DNA of 64,000 nucleotides. Origin: Planomicrobium sp. YIM 101495 (GTDB lineage Bacteria > Bacillota > Bacilli > Bacillales_A > Planococcaceae). Numbering within the stretch: position 1 is the stretch's first letter; every line of letters starts with the position of its first letter. Made by a program: the position numbers and the translations under genes. Below the pieces are notes generated by a model that was not told where the DNA came from, did no database searches, and saw only the letters and a list, made by a program, of their open reading frames with translations. The stretch lies in NCBI RefSeq assembly GCF_009707665.1, contig NZ_WLZW01000001.1, positions 868,001 to 932,000 on the forward strand. The letters run 5' to 3'. Positions 31,630 through 40,654 of the stretch are shown in pieces.

Positions 31630-33882
31630 CTATTCGTTGTCTTCAGATCCAGTGCCTTCCGCTTCTTCCCCTTCAGGCGCTAGTGACTCGGGGTCCCCTT
31701 CAGGACCATCGAGCATCTGATTTTTATATGCATCTTCCGGCGTCTGTAATTGGATGACAATCGGCTCACCGTTCGTGATGATCGTTCCGGCGGACAGACT
31801 TTGTCCGCTTGCATACCCTTCGCCTGCAATTTCCAATGATAATCCGCTCAAGCTCTGGAATGCAAGCAATTCCCGCTTCGACCAGCCAGTGAAGTCCGGT
31901 AATTGGACCGCCCCAGCCGTTCGCAGTATGATTGTGCCGTTTTCGACCATTTGCTGTCCGTTTGCCGGGTATTGCGTCTCCACTGATCCGCCTTCACCGA
32001 TCACCACTGTCTGCATGCCTGCTTCCGTCAGTTCCCTTGCGACTTCTCCGGATGGACGTCCGCTGTAGTCGGCAATTTCGATCGTTCTGACTTCCTCGAT
32101 GTTTTCAGGCTCGATGTTCAAATGCTTCAAGCCATTTTCCATCACCGGTTTGAACACTTTCGAAACCGGGATCGATCCATACTCTGTCGGAGGAAGATTC
32201 GGCTGCTGCACAGCTACGTACATGAGAAGCTCCGGATCGTCCGCTGGTGCCATGCCGAGGAAGGAGTAGAGAAAGTTCCCATTCCCACGCATATACTTGC
32301 CATTTGGACCTGGAATCTCTGCAGTACCTGTCTTACCGGCAACAGTATAATCCTGCAAGGCAAAACCTTGTGCCGAACCGACTTCTCCGGTAACCGTCGA
32401 CGCCATGACTTCCAATACTTCAGCTGCTGTTTCCGCTGAGATCGGCTGTCCGGCTGATTCCGGCTCATTCTTCGTCGTGACTTCTCCGGTTTCCGGGTTG
32501 ACGATTTCATCGATGACATAAGGTTTCATCATCTCACCGCCATTGGCAATCGCTGTCGCCGCCTGAACCATCTGGATCGGTGTAACCGTCGACCCTTGTC
32601 CGTATGTCAACGTCAACGTTTCACTTGCATATTGATCGAGTAGCTTGCCGGACGCTTCATTCGGCAAGTCGATCCCGGTTTTTTGGCCAAAGCCGAATGC
32701 ATCGATATACTGTCGGAACCTCTCTGGACCGATCCGTTCCAGCAAATACGCCATCGAAACGTTTGATGAACGCTGGAAGCCTTCCAGGAATGTAATCGAC
32801 CCCCACCCTTTACGGCCGTTATGGTCACCGATCGTATCTGGCCCGAGTTTATATGTCCCGGACTCGTACCATGCGTTCGGATCCCACTTGCCTTCTTCGA
32901 TCGCTGATGCGAGCGTGAATACTTTCATCGGCGATCCTGGTTCGATCGTCAGCTCGATGCTTTCGTTCAACCAGTTTTCAGACAGCCCTTCCCGTGTGTT
33001 CGGGTTGAATGTAGGACGTTGGGACATCGCGAGGATCTCCCCGGTCTTCGGATCTGCGATGACCGCGATCATACGTGTCGGTGAATATTCCTCTTGTACA
33101 CTCGACATCGCGTCTTCCAGGAAGTTCTGGAGCGTGCGGTCAAGTGTCAGGCGGACGTTCGAACCGTTGATCGCTTCTTCGACAACTGCTTCATCATTCG
33201 GCAACAGGAAGCCCCAGTTATCCGTATTGAAGACCATTTTACCATCCGTACCGGTCAGGACTTCATCATATGTCGATTCGAGCCCCATCTTCCCTTTCGT
33301 CTTCAACGTGCCATCTTCAAGTTCTTCCTTCATCGCAAAACCGACGAGATGAGAAGCGAAGATGCCGTTCGGATAAAGACGCTTGAGGTTTTGCACGAAA
33401 AGGATTCCTGGCAACTTCTCCTCCTCCATCTCAAGCATTTTCGTATGGCTGATCTCTCTGCCGGCTGTTCCGAACTCCACTTGGTAACGTTCGTTGTTGA
33501 CCCCGTTTTGCAAAGTCTCTCTTACGCTCTCATATGAAATCCCGAGATATTCAGAAAGTGCGCTGGCAGTCTTGTCATAATCCGTTACGTGGCGCTGTGT
33601 CTTGGAATTACCGGTCGCTGATTCATCGAGGACTGCGACCAGCTTGTACGTCAGCGTGTCTTCCGCAATGACATCACCGTTGCGGTCGAGGATCTTCCCG
33701 CGTTCGGCTTTCAAATGTTCTTCTTGGCTATATCTTGCAGCGGCTTTGGCAGCCAGTTCCTGTCCTTCAGCCTGTCCAGTTGCCTGAATCGTCACAATTC
33801 GCGTCAATAAAATGAAAAAGAGCCCTGCAAATAGTAAAAATAGCAGAAAGGCTCCCCATTGAAATCGAAACTTCTTCTTCAT
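31630..33882 (-). CDS. pbpB: Division-specific class B penicillin-binding protein (PBP2B type) with PASTA domains
   Basis: 750-residue transpeptidase for septal peptidoglycan. One N-terminal membrane helix (about 10-30), a dimerisation domain, then the transpeptidase domain with catalytic Ser317 and Lys320 in PGSPMK, the SSN motif in QRSSNVSMA and the KTG triad in AGKTGTAE. Two PASTA repeats follow from about residue 600. The acidic C-terminal tail is low complexity. Only one class B PBP gene is present here; B. subtilis has the sporulation paralogue spoVD next to it. Overlaps ftsL by 4 bases. Confidence 0.95.
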   Translation of the reverse strand: MKKKFRFQWGAFLLFLLFAGLFFILLTRIVTIQATGQAEGQELAAKAAARYSQEEHLKAERGKILDRNGDVIAEDTLTYKLVAVLDESATGNSKTQRHVTDYDKTASALSEYLGISYESVRETLQNGVNNERYQVEFGTAGREISHTKMLEMEEEKLPGILFVQNLKRLYPNGIFASHLVGFAMKEELEDGTLKTKGKMGLESTYDEVLTGTDGKMVFNTDNWGFLLPNDEAVVEEAINGSNVRLTLDRTLQNFLEDAMSSVQEEYSPTRMIAVIADPKTGEILAMSQRPTFNPNTREGLSENWLNESIELTIEPGSPMKVFTLASAIEEGKWDPNAWYESGTYKLGPDTIGDHNGRKGWGSITFLEGFQRSSNVSMAYLLERIGPERFRQYIDAFGFGQKTGIDLPNEASGKLLDQYASETLTLTYGQGSTVTPIQMVQAATAIANGGEMMKPYVIDEIVNPETGEVTTKNEPESAGQPISAETAAEVLEVMASTVTGEVGSAQGFALQDYTVAGKTGTAEIPGPNGKYMRGNGNFLYSFLGMAPADDPELLMYVAVQQPNLPPTEYGSIPVSKVFKPVMENGLKHLNIEPENIEEVRTIEIADYSGRPSGEVARELTEAGMQTVVIGEGGSVETQYPANGQQMVENGTIILRTAGAVQLPDFTGWSKRELLAFQSLSGLSLEIAGEGYASGQSLSAGTIITNGEPIVIQLQTPEDAYKNQMLDGPEGDPESLAPEGEEAEGTGSEDNE

Positions 33883-34241
33883 TGTCTCGGCACTACCTTT
33901 ACATTTTGATCATTTAGTTTTAAACCACTTTCCTTTGCTTTCGACCAAATGCGTTCATAACGTGAAAGTTCGCTCACTTGAACAGACAAATCCGTATTCT
34001 GTTTCATTTTCTCATCGATAGAATTTTCAATTGTTTGGATTTCCTGTGAGGCTGCCTGAATAGTAGCTTGATTCTGTAAAATCAAGACTGCACATAGGAC
34101 GAAAGCCGCCAGGAAAGACAAATAAAGCACCTTTTCGCCTTTTGTAATCCAAATATTCTTTTTTCGTACCGGTTGCCGCTCCGGTTGTTGAGGAACGGCC
34201 GGCTGTTGGATATAATTTTCTCTTCTTGCATGCAACGCCAT
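33879..34241 (-). CDS. ftsL: Cell division protein FtsL
   Basis: 120-residue bitopic protein: a basic cytoplasmic N-terminus, one membrane helix at about 38-55, then a coiled coil (residues 60-105) that pairs with DivIC. Sequence similarity across FtsL proteins is low, so the call rests on topology, size and position between rsmH and pbpB. Confidence 0.9.
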   Translation of the reverse strand: MALHARRENYIQQPAVPQQPERQPVRKKNIWITKGEKVLYLSFLAAFVLCAVLILQNQATIQAASQEIQTIENSIDEKMKQNTDLSVQVSELSRYERIWSKAKESGLKLNDQNVKVVPRQ

Positions 34242-34288
34242 GTGAACACGCCCTTATTCTCAGTTTTTTGTCTCTATACTTTATCTCT

Positions 34289-35221
34289 TTATTTCTTCTC
34301 TGCAATTCGCAATTTTGCTGATCGTGATCGATTGTTGACTTCCAATTCTTCTTCAGAAGGCAAGATCGGCTTGCGTGTGACCAGTTTCATTTCCGGCTCC
34401 ATCCCCTCGGGAATGACTGGAAGGTTCGGTGGAAGATCCGGTAATGATGACGCTTCTTTGAAAATCGTCTTCGTGATCCGATCTTCCAGCGAGTGGAAAG
34501 TGATGACACTGATGCGCCCACCTGGATTCAAAATGGATATCGCTTGCTTCAAGGAACTTTCGGCTGCGCCGAGTTCGTCGTTGACCGCAATGCGGATTGC
34601 TTGGAATACGCGTTTAGCTGGATGCCCGCCCGTTCTTCTTGCTGGGGCTGGAATTCCGTCCTTGATGCATTCGACAAGCTGTCCTGTCGTTTCGATCGGT
34701 GCTTTTTCGCGTGTCGCTTCGATTTTACGGGCAATCTGCTTGGAAAATTTCTCTTCTCCGTAGCGGTAGAAAATCCGTACGAGATCTTCAAACGGCCACT
34801 CGTTGACCACTTCGTAAGCGCTTAATCCTGCCGACTGATCCATTCGCATATCGAGTGGTGCGTCGTGGTGATAGCTGAATCCGCGTTCAGGCGTATCCAG
34901 TTGTGGGGAGGAAACACCCAAGTCGTACAGGATGCCGTCCACTCCTTCGACTCCGCGCATTTCAAGCTCCTCTTTCAGGAATTTGAAGTTCGCACGGATA
35001 AACGTGATTTTATGTATATAATCCTTCAGCTTCTCTGCTGCATGTTCTATCGCTGTCAAGTCTTGGTCAAAACAATAAAGGTGACCTTCGTCTGAAAGTT
35101 GCCTCACTAAATACTCACTATGTCCCGCCCCGCCAAGCGTACAGTCTACGTAAATACCGTCAGGGCGAACGTTCAGTCCATCAACTGTTTCCTTGAGCAA
35201 AACCGTGGTGTGCTGGAACAA
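34289..35221 (-). CDS. rsmH: 16S rRNA (cytosine1402-N4)-methyltransferase
   Basis: 310-residue SAM-dependent methyltransferase modifying C1402 in the ribosomal decoding centre. The SAM motif is [11 protein letters not shown]; further family blocks are [25 protein letters not shown] and [12 protein letters not shown]. Translation most likely starts at TTG (35219-35221, giving MFQHTTVLL), 7 bases after CGGAGGG. The in-frame ATG at 35239 would put six extra residues in front and leaves no ribosome binding site. Confidence 0.95.
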   Translation of the reverse strand: MFQHTTVLLKETVDGLNVRPDGIYVDCTLGGAGHSEYLVRQLSDEGHLYCFDQDLTAIEHAAEKLKDYIHKITFIRANFKFLKEELEMRGVEGVDGILYDLGVSSPQLDTPERGFSYHHDAPLDMRMDQSAGLSAYEVVNEWPFEDLVRIFYRYGEEKFSKQIARKIEATREKAPIETTGQLVECIKDGIPAPARRTGGHPAKRVFQAIRIAVNDELGAAESSLKQAISILNPGGRISVITFHSLEDRITKTIFKEASSLPDLPPNLPVIPEGMEPEMKLVTRKPILPSEEELEVNNRSRSAKLRIAEKK

Positions 35222-35247
35222 TCCATTCCCTCCGTTCAATCAAACAT

Positions 35248-35679
35248 TTAAAAATCAAAGTCCACTAAGCTTTCAGCGATCTCATTGAATGAGTTCTCCG
35301 ATTGTGCGAAGTAATCATCCCACGCATCTTTCGCCCATATTTCAAATCGATTGGAGACGCCAAGTATGATGCATTCCTTCTCCAACTTCGCATAGGAGAC
35401 GAGGGTCGTAGGTAAATTGACACGCCCCTGCTTGTCGAAGTCCACTTCGGTCGCACCCGAGAAAAAGAAGCGGGTGAACGCGCGAGCGTCTTTTTTCGTG
35501 ACAGGCAGATCTTTCAATTTCTCTTCGATCTTCTCCCACTCTTCCATTGTGTAACCGAACAAGCATTGGTCCAAGCCTCGGGTAATGACAAAATGATCCC
35601 CGAGCTGTTCACGGAATTTAGCCGGTATAATTAACCGTCCTTTTGAATCAACACTATGTTGAAACTCCCCCATGAACAT
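35248..35679 (-). CDS. mraZ: Transcriptional regulator MraZ
   Basis: 143-residue protein of two SpoVT/AbrB-like domains. Domain 1 contains [15 protein letters not shown] (about 11-25) and domain 2 [17 protein letters not shown] (about 87-103). MraZ is the autoregulator of the dcw cluster and binds direct repeats ahead of its own gene. The start ATG ending at 35679 is supported by GGGGTGAAGG and by the family N-terminus [11 protein letters not shown]; in-frame codons up to 35778 would run back through the operator. Confidence 0.96.
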   Translation of the reverse strand: MFMGEFQHSVDSKGRLIIPAKFREQLGDHFVITRGLDQCLFGYTMEEWEKIEEKLKDLPVTKKDARAFTRFFFSGATEVDFDKQGRVNLPTTLVSYAKLEKECIILGVSNRFEIWAKDAWDDYFAQSENSFNEIAESLVDFDF

Positions 35680-35708
35680 AACCTTCACCCCGCTTATTGT
35701 ACTTAATG

Positions 35709-35734
35709 TACCACAATCCCCCACTTCCCACCAC
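35709..35734 (-). promoter_or_regulatory. MraZ operator: three GTGG boxes at 10 bp spacing
   Basis: On the minus strand GTGG occurs at exactly 10 bp steps (plus-strand CCAC at 35711, 35721, 35731). The boxes read GTGGT, GTGGG, GTGGT with 5 bp between boxes. This is the layout known for MraZ binding sites upstream of mraZ. A weak TATTAT (35743-35748) just upstream could be the -10 box. Confidence 0.8.
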
Positions 35735-35792
35735 TTGTTTTTATAATATTTCATGAATGTTACAGATAAATGTTTCATAACAGCTTCTTGAG

Positions 35793-35819
35793 ACGAAAAA
35801 AAGCCTGCCGCAGCAGACT
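35793..35819 (-). terminator. Terminator after bshC
   Basis: Minus-strand stem AGTCTGC / GCAGGCT (35802-35819) followed by a run of seven U; separates bshC from the mraZ promoter. Confidence 0.85.
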
Positions 35820-35828
35820 TTTCTGTTT

Positions 35829-37448
35829 CTACAAGTAGATGATTTTGTGGTTTTTGTCATATTTGAAATCTAAACGGCTCAGGCACTTCACTAAGTCCGG
35901 CCCCCACTCGTTCAAATAGACGAACGGTGTGAAGATTCGTTCCTGCAAGCTGTTCTCCGGAACGAGTTCCTGCTCCAGTAGCGCGTAATGCCTGAACTCC
36001 GTTTGATTCTGCAGGAGCACTTGCTCTTCCAATTTGTCTGAGAGAAAGTCCAGTTGCTTCGTATGCAGCTGTAGGTTCTTCGCAAGTACTGGCTGTAGTC
36101 CTTTACTCACTTCCCGGAAATCTGCTTCGAGTAATTCGTACTGCCGATCGAGGTAAGCGCGCATGTCAGAAATGCGTTGCTCCGCTTCCTTCTCACGATG
36201 CCGGTCGTACAATTCCGCTCGTAAGTGGGGGAGTTTCCCACCTTGTACGACATCTATGAAAGTCAGGTCGTATTTCTCGAGCAGTGAAGCTGTCTGGCGA
36301 TTGATGATCGTCATCCCAAGACGCGGCATGATGACCGGCAATTCCATGCTGAACAGTTCGAACGTCTGCTTCAGTGCTGCCCAATATGCGATCTCTCCTG
36401 GTCCGCCGATGAACGATAGCACCGGAAAGACCATTTCTTGCATTAGAGGACGCGTCACGACGTTATTGCTGAGGCGTTCCGGCGTGTTCGCCGCGATCTC
36501 AAGCAGCTCTTCTTTCGTGAAACGGAGACTTCCTTCGTTCCCGACAAAATCTGCGCCGTCACGCTGTAGCAATACCCGCTCTTCATTCGCAATGATGAAC
36601 AAGTTGGCCGACTGCGGATCCGCTCCCATCACTGCCGGGTAGCCAAGCTCTTTCAAGCGCGCTTCCGTTTCGACGACACGCGCAGCGATTTCGTCATTCC
36701 GCTCGATCATCTTCTGGAAGTACGCCGACTCGTAACGTCGGAGTGCAGGGTTCGCTGCATCGATATACAGCAAGCCTTCATGACCGAAGAATTCGTTCAG
36801 ATAACGTTCGAAGAAATCCGTGTAGCTTGTGGATGCTTCCAGGAATTCGAAGCACTGTTCTTGCAGCGCTTTCGAATACGCCGTTTCCGGCAAGCTTCTG
36901 AAGTAAACCGTCAAATAGGACTTCATTTGTTCTTTGTCCAGCTCGACAGTGGATGCCGTTTTCTTACCGTATTGGTAGTGAGGCACATTGAGCTTATCCG
37001 TCCGCCCGTCTGTCTTCATATAGAAGTGGCTGATCTCGGCAAGGTCGTGGTCTTCGCCAGCAATCCAAAAGACCGGGACGACAGGTCGGTTCAACTTCGC
37101 AGCTGCTTCCTTCGCCAAGACAAGCGTGGAAATCGCTTTGTGGACCGTGTAGAGCGGTCCTGTCAGAAGACCCGCCTGCTGTCCTGCGATGATGACTGGT
37201 GCGCCTTGTACGAATGCCTCGAGGTTTTTAGCGGCTTCGTCGGTCATTCCGTTCTTTTGCATGCCTTCTTCCATGACACGCGCAAGGGCGGGACGATCCA
37301 CTGGATGATCCGCTAACACTTCCAGCCGCTGCTCAAATGCCGACAGCTCCGGCGGATAAGAGAAAAACGGCATTAATTTTGTATTTTGATTTATGTAGTG
37401 TTCCATCAATACGCTGGAGGGTTTTAGGTATTGCTCTTCAAGCTTCAT
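35829..37448 (-). CDS. bshC: Putative cysteine ligase BshC (bacillithiol synthesis)
   Basis: 539-residue protein thought to add cysteine to glucosaminyl-malate in the last step of bacillithiol synthesis. Family stretches visible are [21 protein letters not shown] near residue 89, [15 protein letters not shown] near 145 and [15 protein letters not shown] near 340. Full length for the family. In Bacillus it also lies just ahead of the dcw cluster, downstream of a ketopantoate reductase gene, as here. Confidence 0.93.
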   Translation of the reverse strand: MKLEEQYLKPSSVLMEHYINQNTKLMPFFSYPPELSAFEQRLEVLADHPVDRPALARVMEEGMQKNGMTDEAAKNLEAFVQGAPVIIAGQQAGLLTGPLYTVHKAISTLVLAKEAAAKLNRPVVPVFWIAGEDHDLAEISHFYMKTDGRTDKLNVPHYQYGKKTASTVELDKEQMKSYLTVYFRSLPETAYSKALQEQCFEFLEASTSYTDFFERYLNEFFGHEGLLYIDAANPALRRYESAYFQKMIERNDEIAARVVETEARLKELGYPAVMGADPQSANLFIIANEERVLLQRDGADFVGNEGSLRFTKEELLEIAANTPERLSNNVVTRPLMQEMVFPVLSFIGGPGEIAYWAALKQTFELFSMELPVIMPRLGMTIINRQTASLLEKYDLTFIDVVQGGKLPHLRAELYDRHREKEAEQRISDMRAYLDRQYELLEADFREVSKGLQPVLAKNLQLHTKQLDFLSDKLEEQVLLQNQTEFRHYALLEQELVPENSLQERIFTPFVYLNEWGPDLVKCLSRLDFKYDKNHKIIYL

Positions 37449-37523
37449 GAAATTATCCCCTTTTTTCTATGCATTCATCCTAACTATAGCAGAACCGTAT
37501 GGGGATGAAAAAAAATCAGCCTG

Positions 37524-37901
37524 TCAAACAAATCGGATGATCATGAAAATAAGGCCACCGATCCAAACCGCTGCATAAATGATGGACAGCAGCAGGAAAA
37601 GAATACGCCACGTCTTCCGTAAATATGTGGAGATTTTGAGTTCCTTCGTCCGTTTCCGTTCGAGGAACAGCAGACCGATCGCCAATAAGATCGCACCGTA
37701 AACCAGCCAGATCCCGATCGAGATACCCCAGATCGCCTCGATCGAAATCGGAATCGAGAAAAACAGCACCAATGTGGTGACATCTGCGGCGATGCCGAAT
37801 GCGCGCTTGCCGAGCCAGCGCCTGAGAACAGCGAATACAATGATGAAAACTAAAATTGGGACAATGATCAACGTCCCCGCCAGCACTTGTAAAATTTCCA
37901 T
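37524..37901 (-). CDS. DUF3397 family membrane protein
   Basis: 125 residues with four hydrophobic segments (about 5-26, 36-54, 58-78, 98-121). It resembles DUF3397 proteins, short membrane proteins found next to panE-like and bshC genes in Bacillales. The function is unknown. It starts 4 bp after the upstream ketopantoate reductase gene and is co-transcribed with it. Confidence 0.75.
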   Translation of the reverse strand: MEILQVLAGTLIIVPILVFIIVFAVLRRWLGKRAFGIAADVTTLVLFFSIPISIEAIWGISIGIWLVYGAILLAIGLLFLERKRTKELKISTYLRKTWRILFLLLSIIYAAVWIGGLIFMIIRFV

Positions 37902-37905
37902 AGAC

Positions 37906-38763
37906 TCATTCCTCTGTCGATTTTAATAGGTGATACAACGTCCGCAGCAGTGGCAAGTTCTCAGGAGCTCTCGAAATCGTGTAGTGCAGAATCGTATCGA
38001 GCTCCATCTTCCGTCCCGCCTGCCTGTCCGCGCGCATCGAAGAGTGATTTTCCGCCGTGGCAGCACAAAGCGCCGTCACTTCCTCGAACGGCAGCATCTC
38101 TTCGATTTCCGGGAACGCACCGTAAAGCTCCATGTAAAGGGCTTTCATTAATGTATAAGCATGGACATTCGTCAGCAATTCACCGTTCTTGATCCCCATC
38201 AACGCCGTCAATGGATTGATCATGCAGTTGACTAATGTTTTACGGAACAGCAGTCGGTCGACGTCATCGTGCCAGTGCACTCCGATGCTCTCGTCACTAA
38301 GCAGCGGCGCGAAATCTTCCCCTGTGCCGTGAACAGCCGCAATTTGGATGCGTCCCGCCCCGGCATGAGTGATTTCATTGTCTGCAATCTTTTTCACACC
38401 ATGTTCCACACTGCCTGCAGCAATACGTGCGTTATGTAGTCGTGAAAGCTGCTCCAAATGCAGCATGCCGTTCTGCAGGAACACGAGTGGCTGCTCGGGA
38501 CAGTGTGAGATGATTTCCGGAATCACTTCGGCAAGGTGCGGCTGCTTCACGGTCACGAAGACGAATGCTTTCCGGTCGATCTTCGCATAATCCGTCAGCG
38601 CTTCCACGCGGAATTCCGAGCCGTCGCGAATGAGCCCCTGATAGGTAATCAAGTCCGCTTGCTCCTGCCGCTTCGCCACCACTTGCACGGTCGCCCCTTT
38701 CTCCGCGAAAAGAGTTGCCAGCAGCATTCCCACCGCTCCGGCCCCGATGATCGTGACTTTCAT
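37906..38763 (-). CDS. panE: 2-dehydropantoate 2-reductase (ketopantoate reductase)
   Basis: 285-residue NADPH-dependent enzyme reducing ketopantoate to pantoate in CoA synthesis. The Rossmann loop GAGAVG is at residues 7-12. The substrate-domain lysine region is FRKTLVNCMINPLTALMG. I set the start at the ATG ending at 38763, after GGGAGGGG; an in-frame ATG at 38805 lies upstream without support. Many Bacillales carry two PanE paralogues, and which one is physiological cannot be told here. Confidence 0.88.
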   Translation of the reverse strand: MKVTIIGAGAVGMLLATLFAEKGATVQVVAKRQEQADLITYQGLIRDGSEFRVEALTDYAKIDRKAFVFVTVKQPHLAEVIPEIISHCPEQPLVFLQNGMLHLEQLSRLHNARIAAGSVEHGVKKIADNEITHAGAGRIQIAAVHGTGEDFAPLLSDESIGVHWHDDVDRLLFRKTLVNCMINPLTALMGIKNGELLTNVHAYTLMKALYMELYGAFPEIEEMLPFEEVTALCAATAENHSSMRADRQAGRKMELDTILHYTISRAPENLPLLRTLYHLLKSTEE

Positions 38764-38814
38764 AATTTCCCCTCCCGGCAATGGCATTGTCAAAAGTTTC
38801 TCCACATTTTTTGT

Positions 38815-38843
38815 GCTAAAAAAGCCTGCCTATAAGGCAGACT
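38815..38843 (-). terminator. Terminator of the acyl-CoA carboxylase operon
   Basis: Minus-strand stem AGTCTGCC / GGCAGGCT (38823-38843) with a six-U tail. Confidence 0.88.
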
Positions 38844-38858
38844 TTGTTGTTTGTATCA

Positions 38859-40409
38859 TTATACAGGAAATACTCCGTGTTTTCGATACGGCATCGGCAA
38901 TTCTTTCGTTGCATAATAGCCGAGACGCGTCGACAACACACTGCGCAATTCAGAAGGCGCGATGATTTCGTCGATGATCAGCTCGGAAGCCAATTTGTAA
39001 ATATCGATTTCTTCTTTGTACTCCTGATGTTTTTGCTGAACGTATTTCAAGCGCTCTTTCGGATCCTCGATCGCTTCGATCTTGTTCGAGTACACCGCGT
39101 TGACTGCTGCTTCCGGCCCCATTACTGCAATTTGTGCAGTTGGAAGCGCGATGCAGACGTCCGGCTCGAACGCAGGACCCGCCATTGCATAAAGTCCGGC
39201 ACCGTATGCTTTACGCACAACGACCGAAATTTTCGGTACAGAAGCTGAGCTCATCGCAGCGATGAACTTCGCGCCGTGGCGGATGATGCCCGCACGTTCA
39301 ACTTTCGTTCCGATCATGAAGCCTGGTACATCCGCAAGGAACAGGAGCGGAATCGAGAACGCGTCACAAAGTGAAATGAATTTCGCGCCTTTGTCAGCTG
39401 AGTCGCCGAACAATACGCCACCTTTCACTTTCGGTTGGTTCGCCAAGATACCGACAACTTGCCCATCGATGCGTGCAAGACCAGTTACTAGCTCTCCAGC
39501 AAACAACTTCTTAATTTCGAAGAAGCTGCCTTCGTCAATCAACTGATCGATCAGCTCATACATATCGAATGGTGCGTTCTGGTTCTCTGGAATGATTTCT
39601 TCCAGCGTACGACCAGCAACTGCAGCTTTCGCTTCCAACACTTCCGGCTTCACAGCGAAGTTCGACGGGAAGTATGCCATGTAACGGCGTGCTTCCGCGA
39701 TTGCTTCCTCTTCCGTCGAAACGAGTACATCACCCACACCACTTACTGTACAGTGCATGCGTGCGCCGCCCATCTCTTCAAGTGAAACTTTCTCGCCGAT
39801 AACTTTCTCAGCCATCCGTGGAGAACCAAGGTACATCGAAGCGTTGCCTTCGACCATGATAACGATATCACAAAATGCCGGAATGTATGCGCCACCAGCC
39901 GCAGATGGGCCGAACAGCAGACAAACTTGCGGCACCATGCCCGACATACGGACTTGGTTGTGGAAAATGCGTCCTGCACCGCGGCGGTTCGGGAACATAT
40001 CCAACTGGTCTGTAATACGCGCACCAGCTGAATCCACAAGGTACAGCATCGGCACTTGCATCTTCTCAGCCGTTTCCTGGATGCGGATGATTTTCTCGAC
40101 CGTCCTCGAACCCCATGATCCTGCTTTGACAGTCGAGTCGTTCGCCATGACACAAACCGTTTCGCCGTTAACTTTACCGATCGCCGTCACAACGCCGTCA
40201 GCCGGCAAGTCGCCAGCTTCAACGTTCGCAAAACGGCCGTCCTCCACATATTCGCCATCATCGAACAATAAACGCAGGCGATCGCGGACAAACAGTTTAT
40301 TGCTTTCTTTCATTTTCTCATGATACTTCTGCTGACCCCCAGCGAAGATCGATGAAAGCTTTTCCTGCAGTCTATCGTTATACCCTTTTGTTTCAGTCGT
40401 GTTCGTCAT
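38859..40409 (-). CDS. Acyl-CoA carboxylase, carboxyltransferase subunit (PccB/MccB-like)
   Basis: 516-residue carboxyltransferase with both crotonase-like halves: the N-terminal half includes AGSWGSRTVEKIIR, LVDSAGARITDQLDMFPNR and FGPSAAGGAYIPAF; the C-terminal half includes FLADVPGFMIGTKVERAG and YGAGLYAMAGPAFEPD. Transfers CO2 from carboxybiotin to an acyl-CoA, likely propionyl-, acetyl- or methylcrotonyl-CoA. Start at the ATG ending at 40409 after AAGGGGG. Third gene of a biotin carboxylase, carrier, carboxyltransferase operon. The acyl-CoA substrate cannot be decided from the sequence. Confidence 0.9.
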   Translation of the reverse strand: MTNTTETKGYNDRLQEKLSSIFAGGQQKYHEKMKESNKLFVRDRLRLLFDDGEYVEDGRFANVEAGDLPADGVVTAIGKVNGETVCVMANDSTVKAGSWGSRTVEKIIRIQETAEKMQVPMLYLVDSAGARITDQLDMFPNRRGAGRIFHNQVRMSGMVPQVCLLFGPSAAGGAYIPAFCDIVIMVEGNASMYLGSPRMAEKVIGEKVSLEEMGGARMHCTVSGVGDVLVSTEEEAIAEARRYMAYFPSNFAVKPEVLEAKAAVAGRTLEEIIPENQNAPFDMYELIDQLIDEGSFFEIKKLFAGELVTGLARIDGQVVGILANQPKVKGGVLFGDSADKGAKFISLCDAFSIPLLFLADVPGFMIGTKVERAGIIRHGAKFIAAMSSASVPKISVVVRKAYGAGLYAMAGPAFEPDVCIALPTAQIAVMGPEAAVNAVYSNKIEAIEDPKERLKYVQQKHQEYKEEIDIYKLASELIIDEIIAPSELRSVLSTRLGYYATKELPMPYRKHGVFPV

Positions 40410-40438
40410 GTCGTTACCCCCTTGTTTCAACGTTCTCC

Positions 40439-40654
40439 TTATTCTCCCAAAGTAAGCAGTGTATCTTCTTCGTTGACGAATGCGCCGACTTCAACGTGTA
40501 CTTTCTCGACTTTGCCGTCTTTTTCAGCTTCTACCGGGATTTCCATTTTCATTGACTCAAGTGTCAAAACTGCTTGCCCTTTTGTCACTGTGTCCCCTTC
40601 TGCTACCAATACGTTCAATACTGTACCTGCCATCGATGCTTTCAATTCATTCAT
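40439..40654 (-). CDS. Biotin carboxyl carrier protein (short, biotinyl domain only)
   Basis: 71-residue stand-alone biotinyl domain. The biotinylated lysine is Lys36 in ESMKMEIP, and the AEGDTVTKGQ turn and symmetrical VNEEDTLLTL half are typical. It lacks the N-terminal extension of AccB, as in the yngHB-type carriers of Bacillus. Its start overlaps the biotin carboxylase stop (ATGA) and the carboxyltransferase gene follows 29 bp later. Confidence 0.93.
   Translation of the reverse strand: MNELKASMAGTVLNVLVAEGDTVTKGQAVLTLESMKMEIPVEAEKDGKVEKVHVEVGAFVNEEDTLLTLGE

Noticed and set aside
37449-37523. Terminator between the DUF3397 gene and bshC
   Set aside because: A T-rich stretch is present on the minus strand but no stable stem precedes it.
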